Shown here: positions 19,373-28,723 of the stretch, piece after piece
Numbering within the stretch: position 1 is the first letter of the stretch
How the letters are laid out: the number at the start of each line of letters is the position of its first letter
Source of the DNA: Gimesia fumaroli
GTDB lineage: Bacteria; Planctomycetota; Planctomycetia; Planctomycetales; Planctomycetaceae
Direction of reading: 5' to 3'
Assembly: GCF_007754425.1 (NCBI RefSeq)
Contig: NZ_CP037452.1
Span: 1,335,501-1,399,500 of the forward strand
DNA length: 64,000 nucleotides
Position numbers and translations under genes: made by a program
The notes under the pieces: generated by a model
Seen by the model: only the letters and a program-made list of their open reading frames with translations
The model's database searches: none
Told to the model about the DNA's origin: nothing

Positions 19373-19566
19373 TCAAATCCGAGCATAAAATTTGGTTCCT
19401 GCGGATTTTGTTCGGTTTTATCGGCGAAGTGGGCTGAAAGTGCCGGGAGCAAGTCTGAATTTGGGGGTTGACGAATTTTCCCTTTCCGAAGACACTTTTA
19501 CCGTGTTTCGTCGAAATTTCAGGCGAAATCCAAAAACAGAGCAGGGAAGCTTGGGGGAATCAATTC

Positions 19567-20547
19567 ATGATTAATTGGCGAATGGCACGGTATCGACTGG
19601 AATATCTGGTATTCCGCACTTTGGTCTGCATCGTGCGATCTTTACCGATGAGAGAATCGGTGGCGTTGGCAAAAGGCCTGGCATTTATCATTCATTATTG
19701 CCTGCCCCGCAAGCTGACCCGATATAAAGTGGCAGCGGAAAATTTACGGACCGCGTTTGGCGATGAACTTTCCGAGAAAGAAATTGAGCAAACGATCTAC
19801 CGTATGTGGGTGCATCTGTTTCGGATGGTTGTCGAAATCATCCAGTTACCACGAAAGTTACACCGTGGAAATATCTTTAACGTACTGGATTTTGATTATC
19901 CGCCGGAACTGATTACCGCGTTATGTTCCGGCAGACCTGTCATTCTGTTGAGCGGGCATTACGGGAATTGGGAAGTTGCCGTCTCGGTCTTTGGTCTGTT
20001 TGGGTTTCCCATGGGCGTTGTCGCCCGCGAACTGGACAATCCGTTTCTCAACGAATGGTTTGAGAAATTCCGCCAGCATACGGGGCATCGGGCGATGGCG
20101 AAAAAGGGCGGCTACGATGATATGGTCGCCACAATCGAACGCCGCGGACATCTGGCACTGCTCGGCGATCAGGATGCCGGCAAGCGGGGGCTGTTTGTCA
20201 ACTTTTTTGGCAAACCGGCTTCCACGTTCAAATCGATCGCGTTGCTGGCACTGGAATATCGGGCGTATATCTGTGTGGGCTATGCCCGCCGACTACCCGA
20301 TGATTTTGAACGGAACCAATGGGTGAAATTCGAAATGGGATGTGAACAGTTGATCGATTCCACTCAATGTGTTTCTAATGATCCCGTGGGTGAGATTACG
20401 CAGCAGTTTACTACAGCATTGGAAAATGCGGTGCGAAAATCTCCGGAACAATATTTCTGGGTCCATCGTCGCTGGAAAAGTGAGCCGCGTGTCCGTGCGA
20501 AAAAGAAACGCCAGCCAGAACCGCTTCCGGAAAAAAAAGCAGCCTGA
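19567..20547 (+). CDS. Lysophospholipid/lipid A acyltransferase family protein (LpxL/HtrB-like)
   Basis: This is a membrane-associated acyltransferase that would transfer a fatty acyl chain to lipid A or a related lipid. The HxxxxD-type motif is visible as SGHYGNWE, followed by GxxxREL (GVVARELDNP) and LGDQDAGKRGLFVNFFGKPA. I chose ATG 19567 (protein MINWRMARYRLEYL) because the preceding frame from 19468 does not look like coding sequence and a G-rich stretch stands just upstream. The protein is then about 326 residues, the usual family length. The C-terminus is Lys/Arg/Pro-rich. It begins a plus-strand series with the Rieske and HAD genes, but gaps of over 100 bp leave operon membership open. 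Confidence 0.85.
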   Translation: MINWRMARYRLEYLVFRTLVCIVRSLPMRESVALAKGLAFIIHYCLPRKLTRYKVAAENLRTAFGDELSEKEIEQTIYRMWVHLFRMVVEIIQLPRKLHRGNIFNVLDFDYPPELITALCSGRPVILLSGHYGNWEVAVSVFGLFGFPMGVVARELDNPFLNEWFEKFRQHTGHRAMAKKGGYDDMVATIERRGHLALLGDQDAGKRGLFVNFFGKPASTFKSIALLALEYRAYICVGYARRLPDDFERNQWVKFEMGCEQLIDSTQCVSNDPVGEITQQFTTALENAVRKSPEQYFWVHRRWKSEPRVRAKKKRQPEPLPEKKAA

Positions 20548-20689
20548 ATTGATTCAGACGGTCCCGTGAACTACAACCTCATTAGAGGTTCTTTGTCACT
20601 GAACGCACAGCTGTCTGGAAAGCAACCAGTTTGAGCGATTCCACTGGTTACTGGAATCTGTTCTGAGAAAACACCATCCGGAGAAGCAA

Positions 20690-21001
20690 ATGGGGAAAAA
20701 AGTACGGATTACGGATGTGAGTGAAGTTCCTGCAGGTTCTGCAGCAGAATTCGTAGCCGGAGACCGGGTGATCGCTTTATTTCATGTTGATCAGCAATAT
20801 TACGCGATGGATGGAGTCTGTCCGCATGCAGGTGGCCCACTGGGTGAGGGCAGTTTGGACGGTACAGTGGTAACTTGCCCCTGGCATGGCTGGCAGTTTG
20901 ATGTGACGACTGGAAAGCATTGTCTGAATGATCGTCTGTGTCATCCCACGTTTCCGGTTTTTGTAGAAGAAGATGGGATTTACATCGAACTTCCTGACTA
21001 A
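20690..21001 (+). CDS. Rieske [2Fe-2S] ferredoxin, NirD-like
   Basis: This is a small soluble Rieske protein, probably an electron carrier in the cytoplasm. The two cluster-binding motifs are complete: CPHAGG (Cys44, His46) and CPWHGW (Cys63, His66). At 103 residues it is the size of free-standing Rieske ferredoxins and of NirD subunits. No nitrite reductase large subunit or ring-hydroxylating oxygenase lies nearby, so its partner is unknown. The HAD phosphatase gene starts 26 bp later and may be co-transcribed. Confidence 0.88.
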   Translation: MGKKVRITDVSEVPAGSAAEFVAGDRVIALFHVDQQYYAMDGVCPHAGGPLGEGSLDGTVVTCPWHGWQFDVTTGKHCLNDRLCHPTFPVFVEEDGIYIELPD

Positions 21002-21027
21002 GTTTTGAAAAAGAGAGATTCATTCGC

Positions 21028-21672
21028 GTGACAAAGTATAAAGCGGTCATATTTGATTGTGACGGAGTGTTGGTCGACAGTGAGACCCTGGGAAACCGTG
21101 TATTGGCAGAAATGATCACCGAGATCGGTTTCCCGCTGTCACCCGAACAGGCAGTCCAGCAATTTAAAGGCGGAAAACTGGCCGACTGTCTGGCTGTAGT
21201 CGAAGACCAAATGGGGAAAAAATTGCCGGATGATTTTGCCACTCAGGTTCGAGCACAAATGGCAGACGTATTTCAGACTGATTTACAGGCGATTCAGGGG
21301 GTCCGTGAAGCACTGGAATCGATTCCGGTTGCAAAATGCGTTGCCTCTAATGGGCCTGAAGAAAAAATGGACCTCACTTTGAAAATTACGGATCTGCTCC
21401 ACTTCTTTGAGGGACGAATTTTTTCTGCTTATACCCTGGGTGTCTGGAAGCCGGAGCCGGATCTCTACCTTTATGCGGCTTCACAGATGGGAGTTCATCC
21501 CGAAGAGTGTGTGGTGATCGAGGACAGTCATCTGGGAGTGCAGGCAGCGGTAGCGGCAGGGATTCCCGTACTTGGTTACGCCGACCATAGTTCACCAGCT
21601 GAGCTCGAAGCGCATGGAGCCAAGACGTTTCGTTCTATGCATGAACTTCCTGCGTTACTTGGATTTTCCTAA
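21028..21672 (+). CDS. HAD-superfamily hydrolase, beta-phosphoglucomutase/phosphatase-like
   Basis: This is a cytoplasmic HAD phosphatase of subfamily I with a helical cap. Motif I FDCDGVLVDSE holds the nucleophile Asp10 and the acid Asp12. Motif II is in CVASNGPEEK, the motif III lysine is in WKPEPDLY, and motif IV is VVIEDSHLGVQAA. The cap resembles beta-phosphoglucomutase and YniC-type sugar phosphatases, so the substrate may be a sugar phosphate (inference). The start codon is GTG at 21028 with an AGAGAG element before it. It follows the Rieske gene by 26 bp. A length of 214 residues is normal. Confidence 0.88.
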   Translation: MTKYKAVIFDCDGVLVDSETLGNRVLAEMITEIGFPLSPEQAVQQFKGGKLADCLAVVEDQMGKKLPDDFATQVRAQMADVFQTDLQAIQGVREALESIPVAKCVASNGPEEKMDLTLKITDLLHFFEGRIFSAYTLGVWKPEPDLYLYAASQMGVHPEECVVIEDSHLGVQAAVAAGIPVLGYADHSSPAELEAHGAKTFRSMHELPALLGFS

Positions 21673-22031
21673 GAGATTTCCTAAACAGAATCTGGTCCAG
21701 GACGATAGTACCCGGCAAAGTCTGCTGTTTGAAATTTCCCGGATCGGCTTGAATGCGCGAAATTCGCCGATTGGCTGGTAATTTTTACACACCTGATTTT
21801 AGAGTAGGTAAACCGGGTAGACCTTGCAGTCACTAAAATCAAAAAAAACTGAACTTTTCAGTCAAGAAGCCAAATTGATTAAGCCGATAATAATAACTGA
21901 GTCGGAACATTTCCGATGATTTTCATTGTTCAGCTTTAGTCTATTGATTTTTGTTTGCAGGGAAACACCTCTGCCTGGCTGGGGATTCAGCCGGTCAAAA
22001 ATCTACGAGATCGATATAGGAAGGATCCTCC
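21673..22031. other. Intergenic region, 359 bp
   Basis: No gene is seen. It is AT-rich around 21835-21940. An ACTGAA/TTCAGT hairpin at 21847-21861 lies next to a run of A, but no minus-strand gene precedes it, so I do not call it a terminator. The promoter of the 22032 gene pair probably lies in the second half. Confidence 0.5.
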
Positions 22032-22250
22032 ATGCAACATCGACTTCGAATTTTCACAGGTGAAGAAGAATCGCTCGAACAGAATGACAGTCTGGTCAAC
22101 GTTCGATTTGGGGAAATCGCAGACGCCTTGGCGGAAGCAGTTTACTATCGTCGTACATGGGTCTCTGATTTTTCAGAAGACGAAGTAAAAATTCCCTCTG
22201 ATCTATACGCCATCTTAACCGCTTATAGCCATCTTCGACCGGGCGCCTGA
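22032..22250 (+). CDS. Small conserved-looking hypothetical protein (72 aa)
   Basis: I do not recognise the family. The protein starts MQHRLRIFTGEEESLEQN, is acidic and soluble, and has no signal or membrane segment. A good ribosome binding site (AGGAAGG, about 7 bp before ATG) supports it. Its stop codon overlaps the next start as TGATG, which suggests translational coupling to the membrane-anchored protein at 22250. It is probably cytoplasmic. The length and composition fit a small regulatory or adaptor protein, but nothing shows a function. Confidence 0.65.
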   Translation: MQHRLRIFTGEEESLEQNDSLVNVRFGEIADALAEAVYYRRTWVSDFSEDEVKIPSDLYAILTAYSHLRPGA

Positions 22251-22807
22251 TGGTCACGCGGCCTCTGTCTCAAAAATTTCTGATCACCGCTCTGGTTCTG
22301 TTGGGGCTGTATCTGGTCATTCTGGGAGCACAGCGGGTTTATGAACATTATCAGGTGAAGCAGATTTCGCTTGAGTTTGTGCAGGCTCTGGAAACAGGGA
22401 ATGAGAAGCAAATTCGCGGTCTGCTTACACCTGAGAAAGCCGATCTGGCTAAGAAATTGAAACAGGACTCACAAGACAGTTCTGCGCCCCTCGACTATCG
22501 AATTCTCGACGTCAAATTAACGGGCAAAACTGCTCAGGTTAGTATTCAAATTCAGAAAAATGGATATGCCATCAAGCCCGATATCCACTTGGTAAAAAGT
22601 AAGACCGGCGTCTGGAAAATAGATGCGGTCACACAAGCTCAGGTCGACCCGCTCTGGTACGACCAGGAAGATCAGCGGTATCGGGAAAAATTAATCAAAG
22701 AAAACGTTCCCCCGGAAGAAGTGCAGGGACGCGTCCTTGCAAAAGAGCTCGCACGTTCGTTAAATACAACAGTCGAGGAATCGTCCCCGGACAAGGTCGA
22801 TCCTTAA
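22250..22807 (+). CDS. Hypothetical membrane-anchored protein (185 aa)
   Basis: One N-terminal membrane helix (residues about 10-27, FLITALVLLGLYLVILGAQ) is followed by an exported domain. That domain reads like an NTF2/DUF4878-type fold: helix LEFVQALETGNEKQIRGLLTPE, then strands YRILDVKLTGKTAQVSIQI and GVWKIDAV. The C-terminal 50 residues are charged. Its ATG overlaps the stop codon of the 72-residue gene upstream, so the pair is probably translated together. No catalytic residues are evident, and the family assignment rests only on pattern. Confidence 0.7.
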   Translation: MVTRPLSQKFLITALVLLGLYLVILGAQRVYEHYQVKQISLEFVQALETGNEKQIRGLLTPEKADLAKKLKQDSQDSSAPLDYRILDVKLTGKTAQVSIQIQKNGYAIKPDIHLVKSKTGVWKIDAVTQAQVDPLWYDQEDQRYREKLIKENVPPEEVQGRVLAKELARSLNTTVEESSPDKVDP

Positions 22808-22857
22808 CAAGCTGCTCGTTTTTTCGTCTATGCCGAATTCTTTCTTCCGAGGTATCA

Positions 22858-24216
22858 ATGTCTGAGGCTTCCTCTGTATCCGAACGCGCATTGGAAATCT
22901 GGAAAGCAGGTGTCAAAGCCGTCGATTCAGAAACCCTTGTTCGTAATGCCATTCAGATTAACGAACATAGTCTGACAGTCTGTGGGCATTCAATTCCCCT
23001 CCAGGGACATGAAAATCTGCTGGTAGTAGGAGCCGGGAAAGCTGGCAGCGGTATGGCTGCGGGCGTGGAAGCTGCCTTGTATGGTTCATTGCTGAAACAG
23101 CGCACCTCAGGTTGGGTGAATGTTCCTGCAGACTGTGTCAGGCCTTTGTCTCATATTCATCTCTATCCGGCACGACCGGCAAGCCTGAATGAACCCACGG
23201 CGGAAGGCGTGTATGGATCCCGGCAAATCCTAGAGAAAATATCCAGCTTGCAACAGGATGATATCTGCCTGGTTCTGATTTCAGGAGGAGGTAGCGCGTT
23301 GTTACCAGCGCCTCTGCCTCCTGTCACTCTGGAAGACAAACAATTGGTCACCCGACTACTGATGTCTTCCGGTGCGACCATTCAGGAATTGAACTGTGTA
23401 CGGAAACAGATTTCACAGGTCAAAGGAGGCCGACTCGCTGCAGCGGCAACCTGCGGAACATTGATTACGTTGATTATCTCCGACGTCGTCGGAGATCCGC
23501 TGGATATTATTGCCTCTGGACCAACCGTCGTCGATTCCTCGACTCCGGCTGAAGCATTGAAAATTCTGCAGCGTTTTGTCTCTGATCGACAACAGGTACC
23601 CGATAGTGTTTGGAGTGTATTAGAGGCGGATCCTGCACGTTCGCCAGCACAGGAAGTTTCCAGACAAACGAAAGTGATCAATCAGATTATTGGCAGTAAT
23701 GCAACTGCACTCAAAGCCGCGAAGCAGCAAGCAGAAGAGGCCGGTTATGAAATCGTTACTCTAGGGTCTGAGAATGAGGGGACGGCGTCAGGAATCGGAA
23801 TCGAACTGGCAGAACTCTGCCTCAAAATTCGAGACGGTGCAGGTCCTGTTTCCAGACCAGCTTGTGTCCTGAGTGGGGGAGAACCCGTGGTCGATTTATC
23901 TTCGACACCAAACCCGGGTAAGGGAGGACGAAACCAGGAAGTGGTACTGGCGGCAATGCAGCGTTTATGGGAAGAAGACCTTTCGGGTATCTGTGTTCTC
24001 TCAGGGGGAACAGATGGAGAAGATGGTCCCACTGACGCCGCAGGCGGCATTCTCGATGCGCAGGTTCTGGAACGTGCACATGCAATGTCGATTGATCCGG
24101 CCCCTTTTTTGAAAGACCATAATTCGTATCCCTGTCTCGCAGAGGTAGGGGGATTATTGAAAACGGGAGCAACCCAGACGAATGTCATGGATCTGAGAGT
24201 GGCATTGGTGGAATAA
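22858..24216 (+). CDS. Glycerate 2-kinase (DUF4147/MOFRL family)
   Basis: This enzyme phosphorylates D-glycerate with ATP to 2-phosphoglycerate and links glycerate or hydroxypyruvate metabolism to glycolysis. The N-terminal domain shows GAGKAGSGMA (near 58-67) and the Gly-rich LISGGGSALLPAP. The C-terminal MOFRL domain shows LSGGEPVVD, GGRNQEVVLAAM and SGGTDGEDGPTDAAGG. At 452 residues it has the full family length. It starts 50 bp after the 185-residue membrane protein and ends just before the convergent HD-GYP gene. No glyoxylate pathway gene is adjacent. Confidence 0.93.
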   Translation: MSEASSVSERALEIWKAGVKAVDSETLVRNAIQINEHSLTVCGHSIPLQGHENLLVVGAGKAGSGMAAGVEAALYGSLLKQRTSGWVNVPADCVRPLSHIHLYPARPASLNEPTAEGVYGSRQILEKISSLQQDDICLVLISGGGSALLPAPLPPVTLEDKQLVTRLLMSSGATIQELNCVRKQISQVKGGRLAAAATCGTLITLIISDVVGDPLDIIASGPTVVDSSTPAEALKILQRFVSDRQQVPDSVWSVLEADPARSPAQEVSRQTKVINQIIGSNATALKAAKQQAEEAGYEIVTLGSENEGTASGIGIELAELCLKIRDGAGPVSRPACVLSGGEPVVDLSSTPNPGKGGRNQEVVLAAMQRLWEEDLSGICVLSGGTDGEDGPTDAAGGILDAQVLERAHAMSIDPAPFLKDHNSYPCLAEVGGLLKTGATQTNVMDLRVALVE

Positions 24217-24253
24217 GCTAGTGGAATCGCTGACGGACTTCGCAAGTTAGATG

Positions 24254-25582
24254 TTAGATTGCAAAGACAGGCGTTTGCAATTCGTCCCGGGAAACAGCAC
24301 GAACCACATGCATGTCGTCGTAATCCTGCAGGTTCGTTAACTGAGGAATGCCGTCTTCATCCAGGATTTCGACGATCGGATTGTCATATTGAATCCGGTT
24401 GGTTCGAACGACGATCGCATGTTGTCCGTTATTGAGTTCAACAAGCGAGCCCAATGGATAAAGAGACATGGATTGCAACAATGCACGTACAGCATTGCGG
24501 TCAAATAAACCCATTGAAGCGTCATAGACAAGGCTTTCGGCAGCCTGGTAGGGCAACAACCCTGCTTTGTTTGGCCTGGAGGAAACCAGTTCAATAAATT
24601 CATCTGCTACAGCGGCAATTTTCGCAAGTGGATGAATCTGGTTGCCTTTCTGGCCACGAGGATAACCTGAACCATCACATCTCTCATGAATCTGATAGGC
24701 AATGAGTTTGGATATTGTTGGGATTTCATGTACCTTATTTAGCAGGTCAAAGGTAATGATGGGATGCTTTTGCAGTTCCAGATTTTCAATCGGACTGAGA
24801 GGCGATTGACTCATTAGCGCTTTGAAATTGATTTTATTCATCCCGGTGTCATGTAACAGGCAACCAATGGAGAGTTGAATCAAATTGTGTCGGCTGAGAC
24901 CCAACTGAGTGCCGATCGCCATTGCCAGACTCGACATCTGCAAGTCGTGTCGACAAAAATTGCCGTTTTCAATCGGCGTAATACCTTCCAGCACAAACAG
25001 GTCCATATCCTGTCTCATTTGCGAGAAGGAAATATTGGTAATATCATAAATCTGGGGCATACTGATCCGTTTTGTGATCAGCAACTGTGTGTAAATATCG
25101 TTTGTGATTTTCGTCTGGACTGTAAATTGTTCTTGATATTTATTTTTTAATCCAGTCGAGTATCGCGAGACAGGAACCGGTTTGAGTTCGTTTAAAAAAG
25201 AACTTGTTTGGATTTGCCACGGTGAGTCTGTTCTTTGAGTTTCCAGTGCGGCCTGCTTTTGGGCAGCGGTATAGGCAGATGCTAACTGGAGACGTTTCAG
25301 GCGATTTTCCTGCAGGGAGTCCGATTGCGTATTCTGGCTCTCTCCCGGCCCCAGCATCAGGTTATGCAGGTCTCGTTCGTGAACCCGTACGCTACGAATG
25401 CCTCGTTTCTTTAAATTCTCAATTGTCCCTTTAGTGATGGTTTTTCCGCTGGCCAGCAGCAAAAGGTTTTTTTCGCTATCTGCATCAAAAATCGGAGCCT
25501 GTAATTTGACCCCCATACGGAGTCGATCAATATTCAATGAAGAATAAGGACTGGCTTGTTTTTTGCCGGATTTTACAACCAT
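24254..25582 (-). CDS. HD-GYP domain protein, probable cyclic-di-GMP phosphodiesterase
   Basis: The C-terminal half is an HD-GYP domain. The metal-binding His244-Asp245 is in CLLHDTGMNK, later histidines are in LQKHPIITFDLL and AYQIHERCDGSGYPRG, and the GYP triad is at 306-308. HD-GYP enzymes hydrolyse cyclic di-GMP. Here all main metal ligands are visible, so activity is likely but not proven. The N-terminal 200 residues have a segment near 20-75 like the N-terminal domain of other HD-GYP proteins (ITKGTIENLKKRGIRSVRVHERD), with no receiver or membrane domain. It is monocistronic and convergent with glycerate kinase. Confidence 0.87.
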   Translation of the reverse strand: MVVKSGKKQASPYSSLNIDRLRMGVKLQAPIFDADSEKNLLLLASGKTITKGTIENLKKRGIRSVRVHERDLHNLMLGPGESQNTQSDSLQENRLKRLQLASAYTAAQKQAALETQRTDSPWQIQTSSFLNELKPVPVSRYSTGLKNKYQEQFTVQTKITNDIYTQLLITKRISMPQIYDITNISFSQMRQDMDLFVLEGITPIENGNFCRHDLQMSSLAMAIGTQLGLSRHNLIQLSIGCLLHDTGMNKINFKALMSQSPLSPIENLELQKHPIITFDLLNKVHEIPTISKLIAYQIHERCDGSGYPRGQKGNQIHPLAKIAAVADEFIELVSSRPNKAGLLPYQAAESLVYDASMGLFDRNAVRALLQSMSLYPLGSLVELNNGQHAIVVRTNRIQYDNPIVEILDEDGIPQLTNLQDYDDMHVVRAVSRDELQTPVFAI

Positions 25583-25847
25583 GAATTGAGACGCCGTTGT
25601 TCTTTGATTACCTGCGATGATTCATTTGGGTTTTTGAACTCAGTGTATGACACAGAGAGCTGAATGAATCGGTTTCATTGTTCCGATCAGGGAGAATGGA
25701 GATTAATGAAGCCTAGGTCAGGTAGCGCGTTAGACCAAATGCAAAGCCTATGGTAGGGCGCAGGGTCGCCAGATCAGCCTTGGATCAGAACTGATCTACC
25801 GTTTTTAGCGATTATGACGGAAATGAATTTACACTGGTTTCGGACGC

Positions 25848-26468
25848 TTAACTGCGTTCTTGCTGGTAGAGGGCAGTTAAAAATTCCTCGATACTCTTGA
25901 ATTTTTTTCCCTCAGCTGAGATGGTTTCGACTTTTTCACGCGCTTCGGTAGCCGAATATCCCAAGCTAAGCAGTGCTTCGTATGCTTCGCCGTAAACATC
26001 GGTATTTGCTTCATCTGTGGGAAATTCTTTAGCGACAATTAGTGCGAATTTCGTCATTTTGCGTCTGAGCTTGGCAACAATTCGTTCTGCGACGGCAGGC
26101 CCAATTCCCGGTAGCGTTGTGAGTTGCTTGACGTCTTTTTCTTCAATGGCAGTCGCTACTTCTTTGACAGGACGCACCATGGCACGCAATGTTTTTTTGA
26201 CACCAACGCCATCAACCGAGCAAACCAGTTCAAAGAACTCACGTTCGGCATGGCTCATAAAGCCGATCATGCGGGGAGTCAGTCTTCCTTTCTGCGGATT
26301 ACCTTCGATGTACTGAATGGTTTTCAAGCTGACTTCCTTACCAATCAGAGGCTGTAGCTGGCGGCGGACAAATTCCGGTATGAAGACCTGGTAGTCAAAG
26401 GCTCCTACCGAGATGATAGCCTCGGATAGACTGAGTTCAATTAGTTCGCCGCGAATATTCGTAATCAT
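25848..26468 (-). CDS. ruvA: Holliday junction branch migration protein RuvA
   Basis: RuvA binds Holliday junctions and recruits the RuvB motor. The N-terminal OB-fold starts [31 protein letters not shown]. The helix-hairpin-helix elements appear as [17 protein letters not shown] and [19 protein letters not shown]. The C-terminal domain III ends in [16 protein letters not shown], which contacts RuvB in known homologues. The length of 206 is typical. It is the last gene of the ispF-cysS-ruvC-ruvA run, 38 bp after ruvC. ruvB is not in the window. Confidence 0.95.
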   Translation of the reverse strand: MITNIRGELIELSLSEAIISVGAFDYQVFIPEFVRRQLQPLIGKEVSLKTIQYIEGNPQKGRLTPRMIGFMSHAEREFFELVCSVDGVGVKKTLRAMVRPVKEVATAIEEKDVKQLTTLPGIGPAVAERIVAKLRRKMTKFALIVAKEFPTDEANTDVYGEAYEALLSLGYSATEAREKVETISAEGKKFKSIEEFLTALYQQERS

Positions 26469-26506
26469 GCTTACTCATTCAGGTTGTAAATTTGTGAATT
26501 CACCTG

Positions 26507-27037
26507 TTAGAAGCAGGTGACGCGAATCGTATGGTAATGACACAATGCGGCAGCAAATGCGTCCGCAACGTCATTCGGTTCGAGAATGGTTTTCAGTCCA
26601 AGTTCTGTTTTGATCGCGTGTTGCATTTGTTCTTTAGAAGCGCGACCGCTGCCTGTAATCAACCGTTTGATCTGAGTCGGCGTATAATGCGCAACCGGCA
26701 CGCCCGCATCATGTGCAGCATATAAAATAGCACCACGGGCATGCGCCATAATAATTGAACTTTTGGGAAATTTTGGAGTTGTGAAAACCTGTTCGATCAC
26801 CATGATGTCAGGCCGAAACTCTTCAATGACTTCCCGGATTCCCGATCCGATTTCATGCACACGGGACGCGAGATTGGCATCCTTTGTAGAGCGGATAATT
26901 CCCCCTTCACACAGGACAGGACCTTTCAAGGATTGTTCCAGCAGCGCGTAACCAGTCCGATTGAGTCCCGGATCGATTCCCAGAAAACGAGTCGGTGTGG
27001 TTAACTCTCCATCATCCATTGTCGAGTTTGATTTCAT
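26507..27037 (-). CDS. ruvC: Crossover junction endodeoxyribonuclease RuvC
   Basis: RuvC resolves Holliday junctions by paired nicks. The catalytic acidic residues are in place: Asp in FLGIDPGLNRTGYA (near 21), Glu in VIEQVF, and the Asp pair at DVADAFAAALCHY. The GSGRASKEQM loop is typical. At 176 residues it has normal length; the first 14 residues precede the conserved fold and the true start may be internal. It is transcribed between cysS and ruvA with gaps of 44 and 38 bp. Confidence 0.95.
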   Translation of the reverse strand: MKSNSTMDDGELTTPTRFLGIDPGLNRTGYALLEQSLKGPVLCEGGIIRSTKDANLASRVHEIGSGIREVIEEFRPDIMVIEQVFTTPKFPKSSIIMAHARGAILYAAHDAGVPVAHYTPTQIKRLITGSGRASKEQMQHAIKTELGLKTILEPNDVADAFAAALCHYHTIRVTCF

Positions 27038-27081
27038 GCACGGCTCAAATTGATCAAAATATTGATCTTACAATATAGACT

Positions 27082-28638
27082 CTAGCCACGGCGCCACAAG
27101 CTGCCATCCGGACGGTCTTCGACGGTGATCTGGCAAGCGGCTAGACCATCGCGAATTTTATCTGCAATATCCCAGTTTTTGCTGGCACGGGCATCCTTGC
27201 GAATCTCCAAAACCAGTTCCATTAACTGATTAACAAGCCCATCGTCAGCGGCCTGTTCTTTTTCAGGGGCCTTGCGGAATACACCCAACAGGTTTGCCAG
27301 TTCCTTTAACAGAGTAGCACCTGTTTTGAGGGCTTCTATCATTTTTTCATTTTGTTTTCCTGCGCCGTCCAGTTTCTGCGAATGGATTAATGCATTGAGT
27401 GTTGATCGAATTTCAAACAGAATGCCGATCGCACCACCTGTATTAAAATCATCATCCATGGCTTCCAGAAAACGCTGGCGTAATTCTGAAAGTTGCTGGA
27501 AGTATTCAGACGGAGCTCCTTCCAGAGCAACTGATTGCTCGCGTTTTTCTGATGTCGGAAGGTCGTAAAAACTGTCGCCGGTAATCCGCTCGAATGTCTC
27601 GAAGAAGCGATAGAATCCTTCAATTCCTTTGCCGGTTTCCTGGATGTTTTCGTCACTGAAAGCAATCGGACTACGGTAATGTGTGGACAACAAGAACAGA
27701 CGCACCAGTTCTGGTGGATGAATGGCAAAGAGTTCCTTAACTGACGCAGCTCCTTTGGAACCGGAGAGTTTGTCTGCTTCTTGCGCTTCCTGATCGACGA
27801 CGACGTCGCCGTGGCGGTCATGCTGGCCACCAACTTTTCCAGGGGCATCACTGGCCTGCATCAAACCATTGTGAACCCAGTATCGCACATAGGACTTTCC
27901 AGTACAGCATTCCGACTGAGCGCGTTCATTTTCGTGATGCGGAAACATTAAATCGAGGCCACCGCCATGAATATCAAATGAATCCCCCAGCAATTTGCGG
28001 CTCATGGCAGAGCATTCAATGTGCCAGCCCGGACGACCAGGCCCCCAGGGGCTGTCCCATGCAGGTTCTCCCGCTCGAGACTTTTTCCAAAGGGCAAAGT
28101 CGGCGGGGTTTTTCTTTTTATCATTTGCTTCCACGCGTGTGCCTGCAATCATCTCTTCAATCTTACGGCCACTAAGGCAACCATATTTTTTGTCCGCTTC
28201 CGCAGAGAAATAAACATCCCCATCGAGGGGATATGCATATCCCTGGTCGATCAGGGATTGAATGATCTCCTGCATTTCCGGGATGTAGTCAGTAGCTTTG
28301 GGGAAATCGGTAATGGTGTCGACGCCCATTGTTTCCAGATTATCAAAGTAATCCTGAGTCATTTCCGCAGCCAGTTTTTCCACGGTCGTATTCAGCTCGG
28401 CTGCTCTGTTAATCAGCTTGTCGTCAATGTCGGTGATGTTGTTGACAAATTTGACTTCGTAGCCGTTATATTTAAGATAACGCGCGATTGTATCGATGAT
28501 CACCGGGCCGACCATATGGCCGATATGGGCATGTTTATAAACTGTAGGACCACATAGATAGATCCCGACTTTCCCCGGCTTGATGGTTTGGAAATCTTCT
28601 TTTTTTCGACTCAGAGTGTTGTAAATTCTTAGTGTCAT
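27082..28638 (-). CDS. cysS: Cysteinyl-tRNA synthetase with variant KMSKS loop
   Basis: It charges tRNA-Cys with cysteine. The zinc ligand Cys29 (LCGPTVY) and the HIGH motif at 38-41 are canonical, as is the block GWHIECSAMSRKLLGDSFDIHGGGLDLMFPHHENE near 204-237. The usual KMSKS signature is replaced by KLSGSKG at 289-295. It is preceded by an insertion of roughly 25-28 residues (about 261-288, containing APGKVGGQHDRHGD) between the HNG motif and the loop. I recall comparable loops in other planctomycete CysRS sequences, so this is probably a functional lineage variant; that needs checking by alignment. It sits 85 bp after ispF and 44 bp before ruvC. Confidence 0.95.
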   Translation of the reverse strand: MTLRIYNTLSRKKEDFQTIKPGKVGIYLCGPTVYKHAHIGHMVGPVIIDTIARYLKYNGYEVKFVNNITDIDDKLINRAAELNTTVEKLAAEMTQDYFDNLETMGVDTITDFPKATDYIPEMQEIIQSLIDQGYAYPLDGDVYFSAEADKKYGCLSGRKIEEMIAGTRVEANDKKKNPADFALWKKSRAGEPAWDSPWGPGRPGWHIECSAMSRKLLGDSFDIHGGGLDLMFPHHENERAQSECCTGKSYVRYWVHNGLMQASDAPGKVGGQHDRHGDVVVDQEAQEADKLSGSKGAASVKELFAIHPPELVRLFLLSTHYRSPIAFSDENIQETGKGIEGFYRFFETFERITGDSFYDLPTSEKREQSVALEGAPSEYFQQLSELRQRFLEAMDDDFNTGGAIGILFEIRSTLNALIHSQKLDGAGKQNEKMIEALKTGATLLKELANLLGVFRKAPEKEQAADDGLVNQLMELVLEIRKDARASKNWDIADKIRDGLAACQITVEDRPDGSLWRRG

Positions 28639-28723
28639 TGTCTCAGATACCTGAATTACTTTCTGTTATCAATAAAAATGTGCCCGACTGGATGCGGGCT
28701 CTGATTTGTTTTCACTGTCTGGC

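Noticed and set aside
19468..19566. Upstream extension of the acyltransferase frame
   Set aside because: The 33 codons before ATG 19567 do not resemble the family N-terminus, and the later ATG fits homologue length.
28021..28557. Plus-strand open frame of 178 codons
   Set aside because: It is antisense to the cysS N-terminal half, which has clear CysRS motifs.
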